Source of the DNA: DATENM01 sp045807725
GTDB lineage: Bacteria > Acidobacteriota > Blastocatellia > UBA7656
Assembly (NCBI GenBank): GCA_045807725.1
Contig: JBJMGV010000112.1
Span: 23,702-87,701 of the forward strand
Direction of reading: 5' to 3'
Length of the DNA: 64,000 nucleotides
Both the position numbers and the translations under genes were made by a program. The notes beneath the pieces were generated by a model. That model did not search any database. It was given only the letters and a program-made list of their open reading frames with translations, and had not been told where the DNA came from. The stretch's first letter is position 1; every line of letters starts with the position of its first letter. Positions 47,249 to 54,647 of this stretch are shown here, one piece after another.

Positions 47249-49465
47249 CTAACGCTTGGCCATCGCTTTCTGTTCGCCGTTGTTTGCGGCCTTATCATCG
47301 CTGCCATCGCCGATGTGCAGGCGCTCGCGGAAGAGGTTCAGCAACAGCAACGTGCCGAGGTTGCCTGTGCCGTCGCTCTCGCCGCCCGACGCCAGCACGT
47401 CCGGCGTAATGCGGACACCTTTTTCGCCGATGACTTTTAAGGCTTCGACCATCGCGACGCCCTGCGGGCCGATGGCGTTGACCTGTTCGGCGTAAGCGAC
47501 GCCCTGCGCTTCGCCCATCAAGCGCACCTTCTCGGCTTCGGCGCGGCCCGTCGCCAAAATGTAATGCGCCTCACCATCGCCTTCAGCCTTGCGCTGCTCT
47601 GCACGCTTGCCGGAAATCTCTACGCCGACGGTCGCCACCATCAAGTCGCGTTGATTGTCGGCGTGGGCTTTGGTCTTTTCGAGCTGAATGCGCTTCTCTT
47701 CGGCCTCGCGCTGCGCGTTGAACATACTCTGCTTCTGCTCGGCGAGTATCTTTTCAGTCTGCGTCTTCATCAGCTCTTCGGGCAGGCGTATGTGGCAGAT
47801 CAAGACGTTGACCACATCGACGTGATACTTCAGCAGGTGGGCGCGCACGCGAGCCTCGGCGCGCTCTTGTTCTTCGTGACGGTTTTGCAGGTAAGCCATC
47901 GCCGACGACTCCGATGCCTGATTGCGGAAGATCGAGTCGATCAGCGGGTGCATCACGTTTTGAATCAGCTTCTCGATTGAGCCAATCTTGGCGACCATAA
48001 ACGGCGCATCTTCGGGCTTGACGCGGAAGACGACGCGCACTTCGAGCTGCATCGTGAAGCCGTCTTTCGAGATCACCTCGAACGGGTTGAAGGTGTTCGT
48101 CATTTCGCCCGCCGTCCACTCGACCGTCTGGTTAGTGGTCGGGATCACAATCGGCGACACCGCCAGCGTGTTGACGTAGTAACGACCCGGCCCTACGACC
48201 GATTCCTGTATGCCGCGATAACCGTCCGGCACAACGTAGGCTTCGTGCGCGCCCTGATCGAGGCGGCGGTCGGCGGGATCGACCGTGTTCAGTTCTTGCT
48301 TGATCTCTGCAATCGTGCGGTTTTCGTCGTCGAGCTTGTCGAGCCGCGCCGCCGCCTGATTGATATGATCCTGTTCTTCGCGCTCCAACCGCTCACGAAT
48401 CTTAGCGGCCATCGCGCGGCGCACGTCTTCGCCAGGGTCTTTGCCGACGTTCGAGACGATGACGGCGACTTCGCCGGGCTTGATCTCTTTCGCCGACTCA
48501 AGAATCACTTTGAACAGCAGCGGGTTGATGTAGTAGGTGCCGGGCAGCAGGATGTCTTTCTGCGGGCCGCGCTGACCGCCGCTGCTGATGAACTCGTTGG
48601 CGTCTTGAAAATTGTCGTGGCCCGGAATCGACACGGCGACATAATCGCGCGGGTTGAGCGGCGAGCCGTCCAGCGCTTCGACCAGGCCGATCTGGTTTTC
48701 GCTAATCACCGTCGCGTCGTAGAGGCGGACGAAGAACAAGCCGAGCTTGCGTTCCTGGCCGCCTTCAATCGGGATCGAATCGGTGAGGATGCGATACGTG
48801 CCGGGCGTGAGGATTTCAACCTGCGGGCCTTTCTGGCCGCCTGAAGCGATGAACTGCTCGGCGTCCTGAAAGTTGCGATGGCTCTTGATGGCTTTGCCGA
48901 GCAATCGGCCCGCGTCGAGCGGCGCGCCGTCGGCGGTCGTCATAATGCCGATCTTGCCCTGCGGAATGACCGTCGCTTTGGCAATCGAGACGCGGAACAG
49001 GTAAGGGTGAATCGGCCACAGTCCCGGCGGCAGCGTGCGCAACTGAATGCCTTTGACGCCGCCCTGCTTGATGAAGGCAATCGGGTCTTGAAAGTTGTTG
49101 TGCGCGTTCTGCGCGCGGTCGGGCGCGAAGATGCGACCGGGCGGATTCGGCTCGCCGTCTACGGCTTCGATGATGCCCATCTCGTCGGGGCCGATCTCGA
49201 TGAGCGGCACTTTACGCACGACTTTCTCGAACGGCCACTTGATCAAGTGCAAGCCGGGCTTGAGCACATCGGCTTGAATACCGACTTCGCCTTCGGTGGC
49301 GACGACGCGACCGGGCGGCATCTTGCGCCCGAAGTAACGGCGCTCTTTGATGGCGATCTCGCGTGCGCCGACGTTGACGAAGATGCGCCGCACGATGATC
49401 ACCAGGATGACGAAAGCGATAAAGCCGAGGACGATCCAGGGCATAAGGTTAGCATCAAGTTTCAT
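47249..49465 (-). CDS. SPFH/flotillin-like membrane protein with three internal repeats
   Basis: This 738-residue protein has one N-terminal membrane helix (8-25). Three tandem repeats of about 75 residues follow (roughly 92-163, 173-233, 255-324), each with a GIxxAxDGxP turn, an NFQD motif (124-127, 198-201, 285-288), a GGxKGxQ turn and LxPGxYxI. The SPFH core follows (FEVISKDGFTMQLEVRVVFRV). A long charged coiled coil ends the protein (EEQERAEARVRAHLL...REAEEKRIQLEKTKAHADNQRD). SPFH proteins build large ring or cage oligomers that organise membrane domains. The repeat array is not seen in ordinary flotillins and could lengthen the extracytoplasmic or proximal region. A one-helix protein gene lies upstream in the same direction. 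Confidence 0.88.
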   Translation of the reverse strand: MKLDANLMPWIVLGFIAFVILVIIVRRIFVNVGAREIAIKERRYFGRKMPPGRVVATEGEVGIQADVLKPGLHLIKWPFEKVVRKVPLIEIGPDEMGIIEAVDGEPNPPGRIFAPDRAQNAHNNFQDPIAFIKQGGVKGIQLRTLPPGLWPIHPYLFRVSIAKATVIPQGKIGIMTTADGAPLDAGRLLGKAIKSHRNFQDAEQFIASGGQKGPQVEILTPGTYRILTDSIPIEGGQERKLGLFFVRLYDATVISENQIGLVEALDGSPLNPRDYVAVSIPGHDNFQDANEFISSGGQRGPQKDILLPGTYYINPLLFKVILESAKEIKPGEVAVIVSNVGKDPGEDVRRAMAAKIRERLEREEQDHINQAAARLDKLDDENRTIAEIKQELNTVDPADRRLDQGAHEAYVVPDGYRGIQESVVGPGRYYVNTLAVSPIVIPTTNQTVEWTAGEMTNTFNPFEVISKDGFTMQLEVRVVFRVKPEDAPFMVAKIGSIEKLIQNVMHPLIDSIFRNQASESSAMAYLQNRHEEQERAEARVRAHLLKYHVDVVNVLICHIRLPEELMKTQTEKILAEQKQSMFNAQREAEEKRIQLEKTKAHADNQRDLMVATVGVEISGKRAEQRKAEGDGEAHYILATGRAEAEKVRLMGEAQGVAYAEQVNAIGPQGVAMVEALKVIGEKGVRITPDVLASGGESDGTGNLGTLLLLNLFRERLHIGDGSDDKAANNGEQKAMAKR

Positions 49466-49507
49466 AATCGAACCTCACTGGCTGACGAAAGGTTTGAGTA
49501 ATTCCAG

Positions 49508-50179
49508 CTACTTTGCGGAAGCCGCCGCCGCCAGTTCGCGGCGCGCTTCTGCGAGTCTCTGTTTCAAGGTGAAGCCGTCGCCGCCGCGCTGCGCCTGCGA
49601 AGCGAGCACCCACATCTGGCTTTCGACCAGAGCCAGAAGCTCGTCGGCTGAAAACGTTTTGAGGCGGCCCGCCTTGAATGCCTCGACCGCCAGATCGACG
49701 GCGCGGCGATAGGTGTTGGGATCGTCGGCGAGCGCCGCCAGATGCAGCATCTCAACCGTCGAGCGACGATCCGGCGCGGTAGCCCACGCCGCGATGACCC
49801 GCTCGGCCAAACGGACGTTGCCACGCAGACCGTCGCTTCTGGTGATGTGCCGGACGAGCATCGTTAGATTCGCCTGACGTTCGTACCAATCAATCAGCGC
49901 GTTCAACACATCGTCGTAAAGCGCCGCTTGTTGGCTCGCCTCCGCAAGCGTCGCAAGGTCGCCTTGGGCGGCGCGCGCGATCAACGCAGCGGCAGCGGTT
50001 GACGGATTCACATCAGGGTTCGCTTCTGTTGTGTCATCGGCAAACAGGGTCACGGCTTCGCGCGGCATCTCGGCGCGCGTCTCATCGGAAGGCAAGGCGC
50101 GATTCTGTCGGTAGACCGCAAAGACCAGCGCCGCCGCTCCTGCGAAGGCAATCAGAAGGATGATCAGCATGAAGAGCAT
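49508..50179 (-). CDS. One-helix membrane protein of unknown function, SPFH operon partner
   Basis: I start at ATG 50177-50179 (MLFMLIILLIAFAGAAALVFAVYR), a transmembrane or signal-anchor segment. The remaining roughly 195 residues are predicted almost all helix, with repeated short helices (AAALIARAAQGDLATLAEASQQAALYDDVLNALIDWYERQ; YRRAVDLAVEAFKAGRL) that look TPR- or HEAT-like but are not a clear match. It ends with a coiled-coil-prone tail (LKQRLAEARRELAAAASAK). It precedes the SPFH gene by 42 bp. SPFH proteins often have an NfeD-type or other membrane partner in the operon; this one is not NfeD-like. Confidence 0.75.
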   Translation of the reverse strand: MLFMLIILLIAFAGAAALVFAVYRQNRALPSDETRAEMPREAVTLFADDTTEANPDVNPSTAAAALIARAAQGDLATLAEASQQAALYDDVLNALIDWYERQANLTMLVRHITRSDGLRGNVRLAERVIAAWATAPDRRSTVEMLHLAALADDPNTYRRAVDLAVEAFKAGRLKTFSADELLALVESQMWVLASQAQRGGDGFTLKQRLAEARRELAAAASAK

Positions 50180-50287
50180 ACGGTTTGCACCCTGAGCGAC
50201 ACCGGCCTGGGGCAATCTGTGTGGATCGTATTCGGTGCGCTCTCAGTGTGAGCGTGCAGGACGCGGCGGTCAAGCCTATTCTGACAG

Positions 50288-50388
50288 AGGAGTAGAGACC
50301 AGGGACTAGAGACTGGAGGCTAGCAGGAGAAGGCGCAGAGCGCTTCCTTTTTCCGCCAGTCTCTAGCCTCCAGCCTCTAGCCTCTATG
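50288..50388. repeat. Heptamer-arm palindrome G (inverse of element A)
   Basis: Left heptamers (gagtaga, gaccagg, gactaga, gactgga, ggctagc; from 50290) are mirrored by ccagtct, ctagcct, ccagcct, ctagcct (50356-50383). The core ggcgcagagcgcttcctttttccgcc (50331-50356, given here as position range) is the reverse complement of the core of element A. The right arm ends about 3-5 bp from the TonB-receptor stop codon (50391-50393). Confidence 0.88.
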
Positions 50389-50390
50389 CT

Positions 50391-53345
50391 TCAGAAGCGC
50401 AGCTTCAACCCGAGCTGCGCCTGGCGCGGGTCGCCGAAGCCTGAGCGCACCGTGCCGTCAAAGTTGAACAGCAGCGGGCGCGGCACCGAAACCAGATTCG
50501 TGTTGTTGAACAGGTTGAAGACTTCGATGATCGGCTCAAGCTGCGCGCGCTCGCCGAGCTTGAAGATGCGGCTGATGCGAAAGTCGAACGAGTAAAACTG
50601 ATTGTGCTTGCGAATGGTGTTGCGCCCGATGTCTTCGCCATTGACGAATGGGCGGTCGAGCGTGTTGCCATCGCCGTTGGCATCGTTCGGCAGCAAGATC
50701 GAATCCGGCTGCGCCGAGCGCGCCTGGAAGATCGTCGTCAGGATGAAGTGATACGGCATATCGAAGACGCCGAACGCGTTGAAGCGGTGGCGCTGGTCAC
50801 GATCCGAAAAGCCGTACTCCGGCTTGAAGTCGGTCACATCGGCATAACGGAACGTGAACGGGTCGCGCTCGTTGTCGTCGTTCGAGTAGTCCCAGCTCAA
50901 CACATAATTGACCTGGAATTGGAAGCGGTTGCTGAACCGCTTGTTGGCCGAAAAGACGAAGCCGCGATAGAGCGAACGGCCCGACGAATCGGTGTCCTTG
51001 AGCGCGCCGATGCCCGAACCATCTGCTTTAGCAAACGGCTGCGGGCCGTCAAACAGCCTGCGCCCATCCGCCGCCGTGTGGCCGATGAAGGCCGGAATGT
51101 TGCGGTTGATGAACGTCGTCAGGTGCACAGAGTTCGCGTAGTTGAAGCCGAACGTCAGCGTCAGGTCTTTGGCGACTTGGCGCTCGACCGAGCCGCCCCA
51201 TTGCAGCGTGCGCGGGTTGCGGAAGTTTTGATCGAACACGGTCACGTCCGGGTTGAACGGCGAGAAGAAAGCCGTGTTCGTGTAGATGCCCAGGTTCGCC
51301 GGCGGCGTCGGCAGGAAAGGCAGGCCGCAGCAGGTGAAAATGTTGCCGGCAATCGAACCGTCCGTGTTGCGCGCGCCCGCAAGCACTAAGCCCGGTATGC
51401 GCGCGTAGAAGACGCCGAAGTTGGCGCGAATCACTGTCTTCGCATCCCCCTTCGGGTCCCACGAGATGCCCAATCTAGGCTGCCAGCCGCGCTTCTCTGA
51501 AGGGATCGTGCCGTCGGAAGGGAAGCCCGGTTGGCCGACGAACTGGCCATAGCGCCGCTGGTCTAACGGCAGGATCGGCTGGTCTTCGAGCTGCGCGTAG
51601 TAGCGCACGCCGTAGCTGATCGAGAGGTTCGAGCGCGGCTGCCACTTGTCCTGCACATAGAATTCCGGCTCGATCTGCGTGAACGCCTGCGTGCCCGCCT
51701 CTTCGACGGTGCGCCCGCCAAGCGGCGCGAATTGTAAGTAAAGCAACAGGTCGCTTGAGTTCGCCGGATTGTTCAGATAATTCTGAAATCCCTGCACCGA
51801 GCCGAAGATGTAGCGCCCGCGACCGAAGCCGATGAAGGTCTGGCTGGTGTGCGTGCGGTTGAAATCGAAACCGAACTTGAACGAGTGCGCGCCGCGCAGC
51901 ACAGAGAGGTTGTCTGTGAATTGAAAGCGCGTGTCGGTTTCGGGCACGGGCAGAAAGAACGGGCGACCGAATCGAAAGGCGGTGAACTCGCCGGTCACCG
52001 GATCGTTGCCGGCGATGGCTACGTCGGGCAGGTCCGGCCCGTCGTAAAAGCGCGGGCGATTTTCGCGCGCATACTGAAAGCGAAACTCGTTCAACAGTGT
52101 CGCTGAAAACGTTGTCACCAGTTGCGTGATGAAGGCGTTCGAGTTGTCAGTCTCGCGTCCGTTGGCGCTCGTGCCCCAGGTCGGCACGTCGAAGGTTCCA
52201 TTGACCTGCTCGGCGCGGCTGTAGTTGTGACGGACGGTGAGCGAGTTTTTCGAGTTGACGTTCCAGTCCAGCTTGCCGAGCAATGCATTCGCGTCATTGG
52301 TGCGCTCGATGACGCCCTGCTCATTGGGATCGTTGAAGCGCGTGGCGAAGATTTGAATCAAGGTTGGGTCGATGCGGTTCGGCTTACGGCTATTGCCGGC
52401 GTTCTGGTCGTAGGCGACGAAGAAGAAGGCGCGGTCTTTCTTGATCGGGCCGCCAATCGAGCCGCCGAACTGGTACTGGCGAAAGTCGTCGGTCGGCAGT
52501 TGAGCTTTCACGGCATCAGGATTTTGCGCAGTCAGCTTTTCGGCGCGATAAAAGACAAAGCCTGAGCCGTGCAATTCGTTCGTGCCCGACTTGGTGACGA
52601 CGTTGATGAAGCCGCCGCTTGATCTGCCAAACTCCGCTGAGCCGCCGTCGCTGACGACCTGGAACTCTTTGACGGCTTCGAGCGAGATGGTGAACTGCGG
52701 GCGCTGGCCGCCGCGCTGCTCGCCGAAGAACGGGTTGTTGGCGTCCGAGCCGTCAACCGAAATGTTATTTTGAATACCTTTCTGCCCGTTGATGGTGATC
52801 TCTGCGCCGTCAGGCCCTTGCACGATGGAAACCGTGGGGGCGAGCTTGATAAAGCCCGTGAAGTCGCGCCCGTTGATCGGCAGGTTCTCGACCGAGCGCT
52901 TATCAACCAGCGTGGACTGTTCGGCGCGCGTCGTTTCAACGACCGGCGCGTCGCTGGTGACAGTGACCGATTCGCTCGCGCCCGCCGGTTGCAAGATCAG
53001 GCTCAGGTTGAGCGTCTGGCCGACTGTCAGTTCAAGGTTTTCGCGGATGAGTTTGGCGAAGCCCTGCTTCTGCGCTTCGAGGACGTAAGAGCCGAGCGGC
53101 AAGAGCACGGCGCGAAAGCGACCGTTATCATCGGTCATTGCTGTGCGCTCAAAGCCGGTCTCTTTGTTCTTGACGGTGACGGTCGCGCCGTTCACCACCG
53201 CGTTGCTCTGGTCGTAGACGATGCCTTCGATGACGCCCGTCGTCGCCTGCGACTGCGCGCGGGCGGCGGCTGGAATGAGCAGCGCAAGCAGCATCAGAGA
53301 AATGAGTCTGTAGCGAAGCTGGCTGAAAGCTGATCCGGTTTTCAT
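50391..53345 (-). CDS. TonB-dependent outer-membrane receptor, Oar-like, with N-terminal CarboxypepD_reg domain
   Basis: The 984-residue protein starts at ATG 53343-53345, after gaggaga. The signal peptide is LISLMLLALLIPAAARAQ. Residues 35-115 form a carboxypeptidase-regulatory-like beta-sandwich (GVIEGIVYDQSNAVVNGATVTVKN...GRFRAVLLPLGSYVLEA). A plug domain follows with ENLPINGRDF, ITINGQKGIQNNISVDGSDANN, and FGRSSGGFINVVTKSGTNELHGSGF. The beta-barrel ends in LKLRF, the aromatic C-terminus needed for BAM insertion. Ligand unknown; such receptors import oligosaccharides or siderophores using TonB energy. No SusD homologue is seen. Its 3' end is hugged by repeat G. Confidence 0.94.
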   Translation of the reverse strand: MKTGSAFSQLRYRLISLMLLALLIPAAARAQSQATTGVIEGIVYDQSNAVVNGATVTVKNKETGFERTAMTDDNGRFRAVLLPLGSYVLEAQKQGFAKLIRENLELTVGQTLNLSLILQPAGASESVTVTSDAPVVETTRAEQSTLVDKRSVENLPINGRDFTGFIKLAPTVSIVQGPDGAEITINGQKGIQNNISVDGSDANNPFFGEQRGGQRPQFTISLEAVKEFQVVSDGGSAEFGRSSGGFINVVTKSGTNELHGSGFVFYRAEKLTAQNPDAVKAQLPTDDFRQYQFGGSIGGPIKKDRAFFFVAYDQNAGNSRKPNRIDPTLIQIFATRFNDPNEQGVIERTNDANALLGKLDWNVNSKNSLTVRHNYSRAEQVNGTFDVPTWGTSANGRETDNSNAFITQLVTTFSATLLNEFRFQYARENRPRFYDGPDLPDVAIAGNDPVTGEFTAFRFGRPFFLPVPETDTRFQFTDNLSVLRGAHSFKFGFDFNRTHTSQTFIGFGRGRYIFGSVQGFQNYLNNPANSSDLLLYLQFAPLGGRTVEEAGTQAFTQIEPEFYVQDKWQPRSNLSISYGVRYYAQLEDQPILPLDQRRYGQFVGQPGFPSDGTIPSEKRGWQPRLGISWDPKGDAKTVIRANFGVFYARIPGLVLAGARNTDGSIAGNIFTCCGLPFLPTPPANLGIYTNTAFFSPFNPDVTVFDQNFRNPRTLQWGGSVERQVAKDLTLTFGFNYANSVHLTTFINRNIPAFIGHTAADGRRLFDGPQPFAKADGSGIGALKDTDSSGRSLYRGFVFSANKRFSNRFQFQVNYVLSWDYSNDDNERDPFTFRYADVTDFKPEYGFSDRDQRHRFNAFGVFDMPYHFILTTIFQARSAQPDSILLPNDANGDGNTLDRPFVNGEDIGRNTIRKHNQFYSFDFRISRIFKLGERAQLEPIIEVFNLFNNTNLVSVPRPLLFNFDGTVRSGFGDPRQAQLGLKLRF

Positions 53346-53823
53346 GACACTCTCCTCAGTGGCGTGGTGGATTATGAGCGGCACACGACTCTTTACTTCG
53401 TTCCGTCCCCTGTATCCGCATGCCTTGTTCGCGTCGAGCTGTAAAGAGCGCAGATCAGAACTCGATGCTTGAGTGGGCACACGCGGTTATATGTCAGCGC
53501 GGCGGAAAATTCAAGCGCGGAAATTCACACGGTGTTACATGATTTGGCGCGGGCGCACGTGCAGGAGTCCCGTAGGGACGACCTGTTTATAGTTATTGTT
53601 GATGAAAGAGACGTGCGCCCCGTCGGAGCGCAATGTTGACATCACGCTCCTGACGGAGCTTGAGTTATCAATCGCGCCGTTACTATAAACATCGCGTCCC
53701 TACGAGACTGACGGACTGCTATCATCTGCGGCATATCACAGCTCGGCTCATCCCCTTACGGCCAAGTATGCGATTGTGTAAAATGTCAGGCTTCAGGCTC
53801 ACTTCCTTGGCAAGCGGAATGAC
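53346..53823. other. Divergent intergenic region between TonB receptor and cyanophycin genes
   Basis: These 478 bp hold both promoters and a mini-hairpin array at 53570-53716. The first 130 bp, next to the receptor start, are unremarkable; I see no riboswitch or Fur-like operator. The last 100 bp before 53824 contain an AT-rich patch (gattgtgtaaaatg, 53772-53785) that could include the -10 of the cyanophycinase promoter. Confidence 0.5.
53570..53716. repeat. Array of mini-hairpins with short loops (family L/M, copy 2)
   Basis: The hairpins are gtccc-gta-gggac (53568-53580) and gctcc-tgac-ggagc (53647-53660), plus a partly mismatched gtccctacgagac (53697-53709). It shares gcgcaatgttgacatc (53630-53645) and ctataaacatcgcgtccctacgagactgac (53683-53712 by position) with the array at 26754-26920, one part in inverted order. 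It lies upstream of both flanking genes, unlike most other repeats. Confidence 0.8.
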
Positions 53824-54645
53824 ATGGCAAAAAGCAAAAAGAGCAAGGCCGCGCCCGGCACGTTAATGCTGATCGGCGGCGCGGAAGACAAGTTCGAGGC
53901 GAAGTACCTGTTGAACGTTTTCTTTGAGGCAAGCCTGGGGCGGCGCTCGCGCATCTGCATTCTGCCGAGCGCTTCGGAAGAGCAGGACAGCGGCACAATT
54001 TATCATCAAGTCTTCACCAGCTTCGGCGCGCGTTACGTGCAGATCCTGCCGCTGTTCAACCGCGATGACGCCGAGCTGCCCGATGTCGCGCAGGAACTCT
54101 CGAAAGCCACAGGCATCTTTATGACCGGCGGCGATCAGAACAAGATCGTCGGCATCCTGCACGGCACGGCGGCGCTGCGCGCCATTCAGATCGCTTACGC
54201 GAACGGCGCGACCATCGGCGGCACAAGCGCCGGCGCGTCGGCGATGAGCGACCCGATGGTCGGCGGCGGTCTGGTCGGCAGCCTCGCGCGCTCAGGCATG
54301 GTCAAGCTTCATCAAGGACTGGGCCTGACGACTTCGCTCCTCATCGATCAGCACTTTCATCAGCGCAACCGGCTGGGCCGGCTGCTGACCGCCGTGATGT
54401 CTTACCCGGATATGCTCGGCATCGGCGTGGACGAAGACACGGCGGCGCTGGTGACGCACGACGGCCAGCTTTCGGTGAAGGGTCGCGGCACGGTGACGAT
54501 CATTGACCCGCGCCATATGCATTCGCCGAATCTCGCCATCGCGCCCGACAAGTCGCCCATCCCATTCTCTAACATGGTGCTGCACACGCTCGTGCACGGC
54601 GGCAGGTTCGACCTCAACAAGCGCGCTTACATCGCGGAGGATTAG
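53824..54645 (+). CDS. cphB: Cyanophycinase (S51 peptidase)
   Basis: This 273-residue enzyme degrades cyanophycin (multi-L-arginyl-poly-aspartate) to beta-Asp-Arg dipeptides. The catalytic Ser lies in IGGTSAGASAMS at about residue 139, and MLIGGAEDKF, RRSRICILPSASEE and FMTGGDQNKI supply the other conserved parts of the fold. The length matches Synechocystis CphB (271 aa). No signal peptide, so it acts in the cytoplasm. Only a weak ribosome site precedes the ATG. It is followed by the synthetase after 2 bp, so synthesis and breakdown genes share a transcript. An isoaspartyl dipeptidase, which would finish the pathway, is not in the window. Confidence 0.95.
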   Translation: MAKSKKSKAAPGTLMLIGGAEDKFEAKYLLNVFFEASLGRRSRICILPSASEEQDSGTIYHQVFTSFGARYVQILPLFNRDDAELPDVAQELSKATGIFMTGGDQNKIVGILHGTAALRAIQIAYANGATIGGTSAGASAMSDPMVGGGLVGSLARSGMVKLHQGLGLTTSLLIDQHFHQRNRLGRLLTAVMSYPDMLGIGVDEDTAALVTHDGQLSVKGRGTVTIIDPRHMHSPNLAIAPDKSPIPFSNMVLHTLVHGGRFDLNKRAYIAED

Positions 54646-54647
54646 CC

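Noticed and set aside
53346..53569. Cobalamin or other riboswitch before the TonB receptor
   Set aside because: No B12-box or other conserved riboswitch core could be found by eye on the minus strand.
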